From: an uncultured Bacteroidales bacterium
Lineage (GTDB): Bacteria > Bacteroidota > Bacteroidia > Bacteroidales > Muribaculaceae
DNA: 64,000 nt
Direction of reading: 5' to 3'
Assembly (NCBI GenBank): GCA_947173955.1
Contig: CAMWHE010000001.1
Location: forward strand, 62,001 to 126,000
Part shown: positions 16,953 through 26,410 of the stretch, in pieces
How the letters are laid out: every line of letters begins with the position of its first letter
Numbering within the stretch: the stretch's first letter is position 1
Notes under the pieces: model-generated
Databases searched by the model: none
What the model was told of the DNA's origin: nothing
Seen by the model: only the letters and a program-made list of their open reading frames with translations
Made by a program: the position numbers and the translations under genes

Positions 16953-17627
16953 ATGACCACCTTCTATTCCGACATAGCACGTTTCCCGGTAAGCGTCGAC
17001 TGCGTCATCTTCGGCATCAACGAAGGCGACCTCTCGGTGCTACTGACCAAGCGTGCCTTTGAGCCCGAAAAAGGAAGGTGGTCATTGATGGGCGGGTTTG
17101 TCGCTCCGGATGAAGGGGTCGATCAGGCAGCCAAGCGTGTGCTTCACGACCTTACGGGACTGACTGACATCTATATGCAGCAGGTCGGTACATTCGGCTC
17201 TCTCGACCGTGATCCCGGCGAAAGAGTTGTCTCGGTAGCCTACTGCGCGCTGATAAATGTCGATCAGACCGACGACTCCAACCTCAGAAGCCATAACGCG
17301 GTCTGGACTCCCCTCTCCGCCATGCCGCGCCTCGGTTTCGACCATGAGGAAATGGTAAGCCGCGCCCTGCAGATGGTCAAGATGAAATTTTCATTTGAAC
17401 CGGTGGCCTTTAAGCTGCTCCCGCAGTTTTTCACCATGACGTCGCTACAACAGCTCTATGAGACCGTGCAAGGCAACAGTATTGACAAGCGCAACTTCCG
17501 CAAGCGCGCCCTCGAAAATCCCTGTATCGAGAAAACCGACCTCATAGACAAGACGTCGTCGCGCAGAGGTGCGGCGCTATTCCGCTATAACGCGACCAAC
17601 TTCAATCCGGACACATTCCGACTATAA
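16953..17627 (+). CDS. araR: Nudix-family transcriptional regulator AraR
   Basis: 224 residues. Residues 1-145 form a Nudix domain ([28 protein letters not shown]) and the rest a winged-helix DNA-binding domain typical of the NrtR type ([23 protein letters not shown]). The Nudix box at 48-70 keeps the first glycine and glutamate, but the REUxEE part reads RVLHDL, so the metal-binding glutamates are lost and the domain should sense a ligand, not hydrolyse one. A Nudix-type AraR controls arabinose genes in B. thetaiotaomicron (established knowledge). The gene lies inside the operon, so it is likely autoregulated. Confidence 0.88.
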   Translation: MTTFYSDIARFPVSVDCVIFGINEGDLSVLLTKRAFEPEKGRWSLMGGFVAPDEGVDQAAKRVLHDLTGLTDIYMQQVGTFGSLDRDPGERVVSVAYCALINVDQTDDSNLRSHNAVWTPLSAMPRLGFDHEEMVSRALQMVKMKFSFEPVAFKLLPQFFTMTSLQQLYETVQGNSIDKRNFRKRALENPCIEKTDLIDKTSSRRGAALFRYNATNFNPDTFRL

Positions 17628-17640
17628 AATTAGATCCACA

Positions 17641-18327
17641 ATGTTAGAAGAACTCAAAGAGAAAGTATTTCGTGCGAATCTCGATCTTGTAAAGCACGGA
17701 CTCGTAATATTCACCTGGGGCAATGTCTCAGGTATCGACCGCGAAAAAGGTCTTGTCGTAATCAAGCCCAGCGGTGTCGATTATGATACTATGACTGTCG
17801 ACGACATGGTAGTGGTAGACCTCGACGGCAATGTTGTCGAAGGACGTCTCCGCCCGTCAAGCGACACTCCGACCCATCTCGCCATCTATCGTGCATGGCC
17901 CGAAGTCGGCGGCGTGGTCCACACTCACTCCACTTACGCTACCGCATGGGCTCAGGCCGGCAAGGATATCCCTAATATCGGCACCACTCATGCCGACTAT
18001 TTCCACCACTCGATTCCCTGCACAGCCGACATGACTGAGGCAGAAGTCAAAGGCCAGTATGAACTCGAGACCGGAAATGTCATCATCAAGCGTTTCGAGG
18101 GCATTAACCCTATGCACACCCCCGGCGTCCTTGTCAAGAACCACGGCCCGTTTGCATGGGGCAAAGACCCTCACAATGCTGTACATAATGCCGTAGTCAT
18201 GGAGCAGGTGGCCAAGATGGCATTCGTAGCCTTCGCGGTCAATCCCCTACTGACCATGAATCCGCTCCTGATCGAAAAGCACTACAACCGCAAACACGGT
18301 CCAGGCGCATACTACGGACAGAAATAA
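17641..18327 (+). CDS. araD: L-ribulose-5-phosphate 4-epimerase
   Basis: 228 residues, the family's length. It converts L-ribulose 5-phosphate to D-xylulose 5-phosphate with a divalent metal. The class II aldolase fold is shown by [41 protein letters not shown], metal histidines in [14 protein letters not shown] and a further one in the [21 protein letters not shown] region. The ATG at 17641 is 13 bp after the araR stop; an in-frame extension would overlap araR. AraA follows after 51 bp. Confidence 0.95.
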   Translation: MLEELKEKVFRANLDLVKHGLVIFTWGNVSGIDREKGLVVIKPSGVDYDTMTVDDMVVVDLDGNVVEGRLRPSSDTPTHLAIYRAWPEVGGVVHTHSTYATAWAQAGKDIPNIGTTHADYFHHSIPCTADMTEAEVKGQYELETGNVIIKRFEGINPMHTPGVLVKNHGPFAWGKDPHNAVHNAVVMEQVAKMAFVAFAVNPLLTMNPLLIEKHYNRKHGPGAYYGQK

Positions 18328-18378
18328 ACAACCTGACACAAATAAAACACATTATTTTACCCTTTAATCCCAATCAAT

Positions 18379-19920
18379 ATGAACGCATTTGACAATCTCG
18401 AAGTGTGGTGGGTGACCGGCGCACAACTCCTTTACGGTGGCGACGCAGTGGTTGCCGTAGACGCACATTCAAAAGAAATGGTTGACGGTCTCAACAATTC
18501 CGGCCGCCTTCCCATCAAAGTTGTTTACAAAGGCACAGCCAACTCTTCCAAAGAGGTAGAGGCTATCATGTCGGCAGCCAGCAACGACACAAAGTGCGTG
18601 GGTATCATCACATGGATGCACACATTCTCCCCCGCAAAGATGTGGATTCACGGCCTGCAGAAACTGACAAAGCCCCTGCTCCACCTCCATACCCAGTACA
18701 ATGCCGAAATCCCCTGGGACACCATGGACATGGACTTCATGAACCTCAACCAGAGCGCCCACGGCGACCGCGAATTCGGCCATATCTGCGCCCGCATGCG
18801 TGTCCGACGTAAAGTTGTCGTAGGCTACTGGAAGGATGAAGCAACTCAGGACAAGATCGCCGTATGGTCGCGCGTTGCTGCCGGCTGGGCTGATTCTCAG
18901 GACATGCTTATCCTCCGCTTCGGCGACCAGATGAACAATGTGGCCGTTACCGACGGCGACAAGGTTGAGGCCGAAGTACGCCTCGGCTACCATGTAGACT
19001 ACACTCCCGTCAGCGAGCTCATGGAGCACTATAAGAAAGTAACTGACGCTCAGGTCAAGGAGCTAATGAAGGAATACTTCGCTTCCTACAGCTATGACGC
19101 CGAACTCGCCACTGAAGGCACCGAAGGCTATAAGGCTGTCTACGAAGCTGCCAAAGCCGAACTCGCTCTCCGCTCTATCCTTACTGAAAAGGGTGCGAAA
19201 GGCTTTACGACTAACTTCGACGACCTCGGCACAAAGGATATCAACGACCCGCATTTCGTAGGCTTCAATCAGATCCCCGGCCTCGCATCACAGCGTCTTA
19301 TGGCCGAAGGCTACGGTTTCGGAGCTGAAGGCGACTGGAAATCAGCCGCTCTCTACCGCACCGTGTGGTATATGACTCAGGGACTTCCGACCGGATGCTC
19401 GTTCCTCGAAGACTATACCCTTAACTTCGACGGTAAGAACAGCTCTATCCTGCAGGCTCATATGCTTGAGGTATGCCCCCTCATCGCTGAAGAAAAGCCC
19501 CGACTGGAAGTTCACTTCCTCGGCATAGGCGTACGCAAGGCTCAGACCGCACGTCTCGTCTTCACATCCAAGCCCGGCAAGGGAGTTACCGCTACCGTCA
19601 TCGACCTCGGTAACCGCTTCCGCCTTATCGTCAACGACGTAGAGTGCATCAAGTCGAAACCTCTCCCCAAACTTCCCGTAGCATCGGCTCTCTGGATTCC
19701 GATGCCTAACTTCGAGATTGGCGCAGGCGCGTGGATCATGGCCGGCGGCACACATCACAGCTGCTTCAGCTACGACATAACCCCCGAATACTGGATCGAC
19801 TATGCCGAAATGGCCGGTATCGAGATGATTCACATTGACGAGACCACTACTATGGAGTCAGTCAAGAAAGACATCATGGTAGGCGAGGTTTACTATATGC
19901 TTAACAAGTCTCTCTGCTAA
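18379..19920 (+). CDS. araA: L-arabinose isomerase
   Basis: 513 residues, slightly longer than the ~500 of E. coli AraA. It isomerises L-arabinose to L-ribulose with manganese. Visible landmarks are EVWWVTGAQLLYG at the start, TWMHTFSPAKMWI, LHTQYNAEIPW, MNLNQSAHGDREFG, GFGAEGDWKSAAL (metal-ligand Glu), and the C-terminal GGTHHSCFSYD with the metal-binding histidines. Codon use is strongly biased to C-ending codons, as in the other operon genes. The kinase begins 4 bp after its stop. Confidence 0.97.
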   Translation: MNAFDNLEVWWVTGAQLLYGGDAVVAVDAHSKEMVDGLNNSGRLPIKVVYKGTANSSKEVEAIMSAASNDTKCVGIITWMHTFSPAKMWIHGLQKLTKPLLHLHTQYNAEIPWDTMDMDFMNLNQSAHGDREFGHICARMRVRRKVVVGYWKDEATQDKIAVWSRVAAGWADSQDMLILRFGDQMNNVAVTDGDKVEAEVRLGYHVDYTPVSELMEHYKKVTDAQVKELMKEYFASYSYDAELATEGTEGYKAVYEAAKAELALRSILTEKGAKGFTTNFDDLGTKDINDPHFVGFNQIPGLASQRLMAEGYGFGAEGDWKSAALYRTVWYMTQGLPTGCSFLEDYTLNFDGKNSSILQAHMLEVCPLIAEEKPRLEVHFLGIGVRKAQTARLVFTSKPGKGVTATVIDLGNRFRLIVNDVECIKSKPLPKLPVASALWIPMPNFEIGAGAWIMAGGTHHSCFSYDITPEYWIDYAEMAGIEMIHIDETTTMESVKKDIMVGEVYYMLNKSLC

Positions 19921-19924
19921 GGAT

Positions 19925-21526
19925 ATGAAACTTAACGCAAAAGAAACCATTGAAGCGGGTAAGGCCATTCTCGGTATCGAGTTTGGCTCTACCCGAATCA
20001 AAGCCGTGCTTGTCGATCAGGACAACCGCCCAATAGCTCAGGGTAGCCATGAATGGGAAAACCGCCTTATCGACGGCCTCTGGACCTACACGCTCGACGA
20101 TATCTGGACCGGCCTGCAGGACTGCTACGCGAATCTGCGTGAGGACGTCCTCAACCGCTATGCCACCGATATCTACGAACTCGCCGCTATCGGTATCAGC
20201 GCGATGATGCATGGCTACATGGCATTCAACAAGGCCGGCGAGCTGCTCGTGCCATTCCGCACATGGCGCAATACCAATACCGGCAAGGCTGCTGCCGAGC
20301 TATCTGAGCTCTTTGTCTACAACATCCCTCTGCGCTGGAGCATCTCACACCTCTATCAGTGCATTCTTGACGAGGAAAAACACGTAGCCGACATCGATTT
20401 CTTCACCACCCTTGCCGGATATATCCACTGGAAGCTAACGGGCGAAAAGGTTCTCGGCATCGGCGACGCTTCGGGTATGCTTCCCGTCGACCCCGAGACA
20501 AAGACTTACTACTCTTCAATGGTAGAAAAGTTTAACAAGCTCGTCGCTCCCAAAGGCTACAGCTGGAAACTCGAGGATATCCTTCCCAATGTGCTCGTTG
20601 CAGGCGAAAATGCAGGCGTACTGACCGCCGAGGGCGCCAAAGCTCTCGATCCGTCAGGACATCTAAAGGCCGGCGTGCCTCTATGTCCTCCCGAAGGCGA
20701 CGCAGGCACAGGCATGGCCGCTACAAATGCCGTCAAGCAGCGCACCGGGAATGTCTCCGCAGGCACATCATCGTTCTCCATGATTGTCCTTGAAAAGGAT
20801 CTTTCCAAACCCTATGAGATGATTGACATGGTCGCTACCCCCGACGGTAGCCTCGTAGCCATGGTTCACTGCAACAACTGCACAAGCGACCTTAACGCCT
20901 GGGTCAACATTTTCAAGGAATACAATCAGCTGATGGGCATCCCCGTCGACATGAACGAAATCTACGGTAAACTCTACAATCATGCTCTGACAGGCGATAA
21001 GGATTGCGGCGGTCTGGTAAGCTACAACTTCTTCTCCGGCGAGCCGATCGCCGAGTGTGAGGAAGGCCGTCCGATGCTCGTCCGCTCCGTCAGCGACAAC
21101 TTCAACCTCGCCAATCTGATGCGCGCTCATCTCCATGCCTCTGTGGCTATCCTGAAGATGGGCAACGATATCCTCTTCAACGATGAGAAGATAAAAGTCG
21201 ACCGCATCACGGGTCATGGCGGCCTGTTCAAGACAGCCGGCGTAGGCCAGCGCATACTCGCCGCTGCCATCAACTCTCCGATCTCCGTCATGGAAACTGC
21301 CGGTGAAGGCGGCGCATGGGGTGTGGCCCTGCTTGCATCCTACATGGCAAACAATCATGACAGCCTGACACTGCCCGAATATCTTGACAAGGTAGTATTC
21401 GCAGGCGAGACTGGCGTAGAGATCGCTCCGACCGAAGAGGAAGTAGAAGGTTTCAATGCCTACATCAAGAATTACACCGACTGCCTCCCTATAGAAAAGA
21501 AGGCTGTCGAATGTAAAAAGCAGTAA
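19925..21526 (+). CDS. araB: FGGY carbohydrate kinase, probable L-ribulokinase
   Basis: 533 residues. FGGY kinases phosphorylate sugars with ATP. The ATP-binding N terminus ILGIEFGSTRIKAVLVD is present, as are AIGISAMMHGYM, the domain-two GNVSAGTSSFSMIV, and the adenosine-site GHGGLFKTAGVGQRILAAA. Sequence alone resembles xylulokinase as much as E. coli ribulokinase, but its place 4 bp after araA and the otherwise complete pathway indicate L-ribulose. It ends the operon and is followed by a terminator 22 bp downstream. Confidence 0.9.
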   Translation: MKLNAKETIEAGKAILGIEFGSTRIKAVLVDQDNRPIAQGSHEWENRLIDGLWTYTLDDIWTGLQDCYANLREDVLNRYATDIYELAAIGISAMMHGYMAFNKAGELLVPFRTWRNTNTGKAAAELSELFVYNIPLRWSISHLYQCILDEEKHVADIDFFTTLAGYIHWKLTGEKVLGIGDASGMLPVDPETKTYYSSMVEKFNKLVAPKGYSWKLEDILPNVLVAGENAGVLTAEGAKALDPSGHLKAGVPLCPPEGDAGTGMAATNAVKQRTGNVSAGTSSFSMIVLEKDLSKPYEMIDMVATPDGSLVAMVHCNNCTSDLNAWVNIFKEYNQLMGIPVDMNEIYGKLYNHALTGDKDCGGLVSYNFFSGEPIAECEEGRPMLVRSVSDNFNLANLMRAHLHASVAILKMGNDILFNDEKIKVDRITGHGGLFKTAGVGQRILAAAINSPISVMETAGEGGAWGVALLASYMANNHDSLTLPEYLDKVVFAGETGVEIAPTEEEVEGFNAYIKNYTDCLPIEKKAVECKKQ

Positions 21527-21548
21527 ACTCACAACCCATAAGAATAAC

Positions 21549-21584
21549 AGCCGCACTTCCCTGACCGGAGATGCGGCTATTTTG
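21549..21584 (+). terminator. Terminator of arabinose operon
   Basis: A stem of 7 bp (21549-21555 with 21572-21578) continues as an imperfect inner stem and is followed by ATTTTGT. It lies 23 bp after the araB stop. Confidence 0.75.
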
Positions 21585-21628
21585 TATTCAGGCATGAGGA
21601 GGCTGTCCCCTCCCCTATCCTTTTGCGA

Positions 21629-23386
21629 TTATTCTAACACCTCATAGTCTTCGGCTTCGAGGTAGTAGAACGACAGGTATGGGATACCCTCGGCATCCTG
21701 ACGGGCCTTGATACGGGCACGGTAATCGGCCATACGGGCATTAAAGTCTGCCAGACCCTGTTGTCCCCTGGCTGCCTGCTCCGTGTCGCATTGAGCGGCT
21801 TTCTCAGTGTCAAATTCCTGACCTTGAGCAGCAGCATTCAGCATTGCCTCGTTATACGACCACTCCATCTGCTGAACAGCTTCCTCATCCACACGCTCTT
21901 CACGAAGGTATCCCTTGACAGTCATCGGATGATGGATTGTCGACGCGGGAAATGGCTCGTTCATCAAGGGATAAGCCTCGCATCGGAGCAGGAAATTATT
22001 AGCCGATCCTGCTAAAAAAGCCTTGCGACCGCCATGACGGCACAAATGGGAGCAAACTCCCTCAACGGTAATTTCCATATCGACATAGTCGGCAGGAGAG
22101 GTCAGTACATCGTCGACAGTAATTGCAGAAGTCGCGTTGCTATCAGCAGTTGCAGAGGCTGATTCGCCGGACTTTGATCCGCATGAGCAAAGCACTAACA
22201 GAGCAAATAAGCCTGCGATTGATTTGATTTTTTTCATTTTGAGATATTTAAAAGTGAATATTAATATAATAATGATTGTCCAAAGGGCAATTGCTCTGAA
22301 TGAGCCAAAAGAGAAGTGAGGTGACACACGACCGGTATAGTCGGACGTAAATTCTATTTTATAGGGCACGATCCAGGATGCCACTTTATCAGCCCGGGAA
22401 TCGGCCATCGGACGCGAATACGATGCTAAAAACGAATAGTCCGAAGCATCGACAGCAATCCAGCGTACGGAATCGGGGGCATTGATTTTTGCTGTCCACG
22501 TCGCGATCCCCCTCAGGATTGACAGTCTGTCCTTCTCGAGGTTGATCCTGTCGACGGGGAGTCTTGTCATAGAGTAATCATCAAAATCGATTCCCCACAG
22601 ACAGCCATCCGACATTTCAGCGAATCCAAGAAAATCCCTGTCACCGAATTCAGTGACAAACACATGTTCCGCCGACAAAGAATCCGGCATCGGGATTGAG
22701 GCAATAGCCGGACGCCCTGCCTGCATCTTCAGATGATAGATATCCCCCGACGCATCAATGATAAGATACCCACTGTCATAGGGCTTTCGGGTCGTGATAT
22801 TTGCCTTGACTTCCCTTGCAGGGAATTTAAATCCGCGATCCTTCAACATTTTATCGAAGCGGGCTGACTTAGTCCCGTCATTGCGCATTCCCTCGATTTC
22901 GAAGACATCAATTCTTCCGTCATCAAGCGTAAAGGCATATTTAGGATCTTCAAGATCAAAGCGTAGCGGCATAGACTCCATGAGAGGGTAAACCGCAGGG
23001 GCACACCGGTTGATATCCGCAGGCTGTGAATTAAAAATCCACCTGAAGCGTCGTATCAGGCTCGGATCTATAGCGATTCCGCGCAGCAAGTCAGGCATGG
23101 CGTTACGCTTAAGAAGCTGATTGGCATATATCTCAGGCAACAACGAATCTCGCTGCTCACGGCTATAAGTCATAACACGCCCATATGTAGCCGGATCCAC
23201 ATCATATATGTCAAGATCATCATCAGCGCCTCCATCAGAGACTATAAAGCGATCTACCACCGAGGAATAATTGACAAACGGATCCACGCTGCGCTGTGCA
23301 AAAACCAGAGAAACGATCCTCGGCAATATCCATCCGAATACTGTCAGGCAGAGAAGAGTCAAGATTATACGATAAAGAGTTTTCAT
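21629..23386 (-). CDS. DUF4857-like membrane protein fused to a lipoprotein domain
   Basis: 585 residues. Part one (1-383) resembles DUF4857 proteins: N-terminal helix (LTLLCLTVFGWILPRIVSLV), a large periplasmic domain, and a C-terminal helix (IALWTIIIILIFTF). Part two begins with in-frame Met384 (ATG at 22237-22235) and looks like a complete lipoprotein: MKKIKSIAGLFALLVLCSCG, then a ~100-residue domain that may be an OB fold (VEGVCSHLCRHGGRKAFL), then a helical tail. No stop separates them. The topology is coherent: helix out-in, basic loop KYLKMKKIKS, helix in-out, so both domains lie in the periplasm. The C-terminal part might also be made by internal initiation. Last gene of the TonB/ABC cluster; its start overlaps the permease stop by 1 bp. 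Confidence 0.78.
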   Translation of the reverse strand: MKTLYRIILTLLCLTVFGWILPRIVSLVFAQRSVDPFVNYSSVVDRFIVSDGGADDDLDIYDVDPATYGRVMTYSREQRDSLLPEIYANQLLKRNAMPDLLRGIAIDPSLIRRFRWIFNSQPADINRCAPAVYPLMESMPLRFDLEDPKYAFTLDDGRIDVFEIEGMRNDGTKSARFDKMLKDRGFKFPAREVKANITTRKPYDSGYLIIDASGDIYHLKMQAGRPAIASIPMPDSLSAEHVFVTEFGDRDFLGFAEMSDGCLWGIDFDDYSMTRLPVDRINLEKDRLSILRGIATWTAKINAPDSVRWIAVDASDYSFLASYSRPMADSRADKVASWIVPYKIEFTSDYTGRVSPHFSFGSFRAIALWTIIIILIFTFKYLKMKKIKSIAGLFALLVLCSCGSKSGESASATADSNATSAITVDDVLTSPADYVDMEITVEGVCSHLCRHGGRKAFLAGSANNFLLRCEAYPLMNEPFPASTIHHPMTVKGYLREERVDEEAVQQMEWSYNEAMLNAAAQGQEFDTEKAAQCDTEQAARGQQGLADFNARMADYRARIKARQDAEGIPYLSFYYLEAEDYEVLE

Positions 23387-24063
23387 CAGTCACGAAGGCC
23401 CTCCTTGAACCTGATTACGGAGCCGAATACAAGACAGGCTGCCATGGGTAAAAATATAATAAGTCCGAATATCATCCATAAGCCGTAGGCGTTCATGACT
23501 GACAGATTCTGAGAATAGAGCAAGATGACTACCACCGAAATGAAAGTCAGGAGAAGCCTGCGGTTCCACTTGCCTTCGAGTATGATCGCCGTTACAAGCA
23601 GATACGCTGCAAGTCCGGCAAGATAGCGTGGGACGAGAGTGGCAATAACGGATTGAAGCATACTTGTGTGGATAATATAGCTGTAGTAGCCTCCGACTAT
23701 AACGAGCTGAACGATAAAGATTATCGCGAGTTCGACTATACCGACCGAAAGCATCGCTGCAATGAGTCGATTACGACCGACCGGAAGATGAAGCGTAAGT
23801 TTCAGCCGGTAATACGATGTCTCGGGCACATACTGAGCGATGGCGACAGATATTCCGCACGCAACGGGCAGCCATAGCAGTATGTCGAGATAGGTGATAT
23901 CTTTCAGCAACATTGCAAGCCATAGCGACACGATGCCACGCGACTCCACTGCCGCATTGATTTTCAGAACGGTATATACAGCCGCAGCTGTCATCACAAG
24001 CAATAAGACAAAAAATATCCTTCGCGTCTTAAGCCATTCCTTGAGAAATATTGATCTGAACAT
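23386..24063 (-). CDS. ABC-2 type transporter permease
   Basis: 225 residues with six hydrophobic segments: VLLLVMTAAAVYTV, DILLWLPVACGISVAIA, ELAIIFIVQLVIVGGYY, LAAYLLVTAIILEG, LTFISVVVILLYS and MIFGLIIFLPMAACLVF. The N-terminal FLKEWLKTRRIFFVLL start is typical of ABC-2 permeases that pair with a separate ATPase. Six bases separate it from the upstream ATPase gene, and the DUF4857-like gene follows directly. Substrate unknown; these permeases may export or act on the envelope mechanically. Confidence 0.85.
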   Translation of the reverse strand: MFRSIFLKEWLKTRRIFFVLLLVMTAAAVYTVLKINAAVESRGIVSLWLAMLLKDITYLDILLWLPVACGISVAIAQYVPETSYYRLKLTLHLPVGRNRLIAAMLSVGIVELAIIFIVQLVIVGGYYSYIIHTSMLQSVIATLVPRYLAGLAAYLLVTAIILEGKWNRRLLLTFISVVVILLYSQNLSVMNAYGLWMIFGLIIFLPMAACLVFGSVIRFKEGLRD

Positions 24064-24069
24064 AAGTTA

Positions 24070-24975
24070 TTAATATTTACCTGTTAAACCAATGAATGCA
24101 TCCTCAAGTGACATCTGCTTCCGAGTCAGACTGTCGATCGGAAGCCCCCGGGCGGCAATAGCGGATGTGATCCTCTCAGGCGTGCCGAATGTATATAATT
24201 CGAGAGTGCGACCGACCACTGACGGATTTATGATGGCAGAGCAATCCGAGAAATCCGGACACGCCGCTCCTTCGGGCAATCTGAGTGTGAAACACTTGAA
24301 ATCGTGGAGCAGACTGTCGACCGAACGGTGCGTAAGTATATGTCCGTAGTCAAGTATAATACAGTCATCAATAAGCCGCTCGAGATCTTGAATGATATGG
24401 GAGGTCATAAAGACCGTCTTGTCCTCTGCCGAGGCATAGTCGTGCAGATACTCCACAAACAGACGCCGATAGCCCGGGTCAAGTCCGAGAGAGAAATCAT
24501 CGAGCACGAGCAGATCGGCATTCTGGGCGAGTATCAGACCGAGAGCCACCTGCGAACGCTGTCCGCACGACATAGTCGAGATATGCTGGCGCGGAGAAAC
24601 ATGAAGCTTCTCCATGAGCTGATAATATGCATCGCGGTTCCATTTGGGATAGAAGCGCGAGTAGAAGCGCTCAATCTGCTCTATCGTCATGAATGAATAC
24701 TGGATGTGTCCCTCGATAAGCAATGCTATCCTCGCACGCGTTTCGGGACGCATCTGTGTGACAGACTCACCGAATATCTCACAACTTCCCGACTGTGGCT
24801 TGAGATAACCCATCAGTATATTGATCGTAGTTGTTTTTCCGGTACCGTTCTTACCTAATAGGCCCAGGATGCGTCCCTTTGGGACATCGAACGACAGATC
24901 GCTGTATATGATGCGACCGTTGCCGTAACGCTGTGTAAGCCCTTTTACTGATATAACCGGTTGATTTATTGACAT
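24070..24975 (-). CDS. ABC transporter ATP-binding protein, non-canonical motifs
   Basis: 301 residues. Walker A is normal (GKNGTGKT, residues 41-48). The signature, normally LSGGQ, reads MSCGQ at 135-139, and Walker B is LLVLDD at 155-160, with Asp160 where the catalytic glutamate is expected. The D-loop LGLDPG and the H-loop histidine (TSH 191-193) are kept. It should dimerise and drive the adjacent permease, perhaps with slow hydrolysis. The C-terminal ~80 residues are an accessory domain seen in ABC-2 exporters. It starts one base after the stop of the upstream beta-barrel gene. Confidence 0.9.
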   Translation of the reverse strand: MSINQPVISVKGLTQRYGNGRIIYSDLSFDVPKGRILGLLGKNGTGKTTTINILMGYLKPQSGSCEIFGESVTQMRPETRARIALLIEGHIQYSFMTIEQIERFYSRFYPKWNRDAYYQLMEKLHVSPRQHISTMSCGQRSQVALGLILAQNADLLVLDDFSLGLDPGYRRLFVEYLHDYASAEDKTVFMTSHIIQDLERLIDDCIILDYGHILTHRSVDSLLHDFKCFTLRLPEGAACPDFSDCSAIINPSVVGRTLELYTFGTPERITSAIAARGLPIDSLTRKQMSLEDAFIGLTGKY

Positions 24976-24976
24976 A

Positions 24977-26410
24977 TTAAAATATAAAGTAGATATATGA
25001 ATTTACGCTCTGTAAAGCATGAAGCGACAGGCGGGTATACGATAGTCTCAGTCCGAGTGTGCCTGCTCCGACATAACGCTCCAGGGCAGCTCCGACTGTC
25101 AGGCCGTTGCAACGTGAAGCAAAATATCCCTCCGCCTCTCCACGTATAAGCCATCGGCCACACACCTTACTTGCCACAACACAAAGCGACGGGAGAGAGT
25201 GTGATGCTTCCGACCTAAGTGCCGGATCTTTCAGCGACTGTGCCGACCGGAGATATGTGTACGCCAGAGAAAAAGCAAGCGTGCCTTCTCCCATGACATA
25301 CTGCAGCGGCAACAATGCCCGCAGCACGGTAGCCCGGGAAGAATAGTTTGGTCTCTCTCCTATTTTCTCATAAGCACTGCCGAGTGCCGAGCCAAAAAGC
25401 ATCTCGATGCCACTACGCATGCGGTGGCTGACAAATACGGCCGGCACTATGCTCCAGCGCTCCGTCAGTCCGATACCCCATGCAGCCTGCAGATTGACGA
25501 TATCAGTATTCGTCTGTCCGAGTGTGATATTATTATAGCTCCTCAGCTGCATCGACACACGGGAGTGGATAAAGTGCGCCGCGACTTTTGGTCCCTCAGA
25601 ACCGGTTGACAGCAACTGCACTGTTCCCGAAAAGGAGAATAGCGAGTGAGCGGCGCTCTTGTTATTGTTTCCTGTAAATCGTCGGTAGAATGTCCCGAGA
25701 CCGGTCAGCGGATATGTCTGAATATCATTCATCGGATTCACGAATTCCACATTCGAAACCTGATGATATGTTCTGATTCCGACACCGACACCGAGCAGAA
25801 ACCGATCTGAAGGCCGGCGCGCTACAGATGTCCTTATGCTCAGATCCGAAACGATGTCATGAATGCGGGGATCGTGTGCCCGATATGCCACTTCCGCACG
25901 ATAGGATGCATCGACACCAAAAGTCCATAGGCTGTATTTACGGCACCATCCGCCGGAAAAGGAATATTTCTGCCGCTGAATGTTTCCGCCGACTGAGTCG
26001 CCCAATACATATGGTGCAAGCAGCTCATAGTCGATAGAGTTGCTCCACTTTGCATCGACGGACCGCATTGTGCTGTAAGAAGCTGTTCCCCAGACTGTAG
26101 AACGGTCTGACAATTTATAGTATGACTCGGCATCCAGCGTAAAGCCGCTTCGGCCGGTACCATTCTCGGATAATATCGGTTGTGACAGAGATAGTCGTGA
26201 ATATCCTGCGCGTACTGATGAGATCGTAACCGAGTCAAACCATTGCATTGTGGCCGGGATGGCTTTAAAGAAACTACGTTCCAGGTCACTGACCGGCCGC
26301 TGGCGGATCTCCAGAGCGGCGAGAGACAAGGGGTCTGCCGCAGCGGACGTGAAAGTCGCTGCAGCAGATACTAAAACACTAAACAATATTACCCTCCTGA
26401 GAAAGTTCAT
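24977..26410 (-). CDS. DUF6850-like outer-membrane beta-barrel protein
   Basis: 477 residues. A signal peptide (cleavage near residue 24, after TFTSAAA) is followed by strands of alternating aromatic and small residues across the whole length (FTLDAESYYKLSDRSTVWG, WSIVPAVFVSHRMRSG, GTLGLRLSYTRLSLHAL), which predicts an outer-membrane barrel. Its place between a DUF4876 lipoprotein and an ABC transporter matches the DUF6850 family as I know it; the family name is a recognition, not a search result. It overlaps the DUF4876 stop by 4 bp. It may be the outer-membrane partner of the receptor or transporter. Confidence 0.72.
   Translation of the reverse strand: MNFLRRVILFSVLVSAAATFTSAAADPLSLAALEIRQRPVSDLERSFFKAIPATMQWFDSVTISSVRAGYSRLSLSQPILSENGTGRSGFTLDAESYYKLSDRSTVWGTASYSTMRSVDAKWSNSIDYELLAPYVLGDSVGGNIQRQKYSFSGGWCRKYSLWTFGVDASYRAEVAYRAHDPRIHDIVSDLSIRTSVARRPSDRFLLGVGVGIRTYHQVSNVEFVNPMNDIQTYPLTGLGTFYRRFTGNNNKSAAHSLFSFSGTVQLLSTGSEGPKVAAHFIHSRVSMQLRSYNNITLGQTNTDIVNLQAAWGIGLTERWSIVPAVFVSHRMRSGIEMLFGSALGSAYEKIGERPNYSSRATVLRALLPLQYVMGEGTLAFSLAYTYLRSAQSLKDPALRSEASHSLPSLCVVASKVCGRWLIRGEAEGYFASRCNGLTVGAALERYVGAGTLGLRLSYTRLSLHALQSVNSYIYFIF

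Noticed and set aside
20768-21595. 275-codon open frame antisense to araB
   Set aside because: It is a shadow of a highly biased gene with all FGGY kinase motifs on the plus strand.
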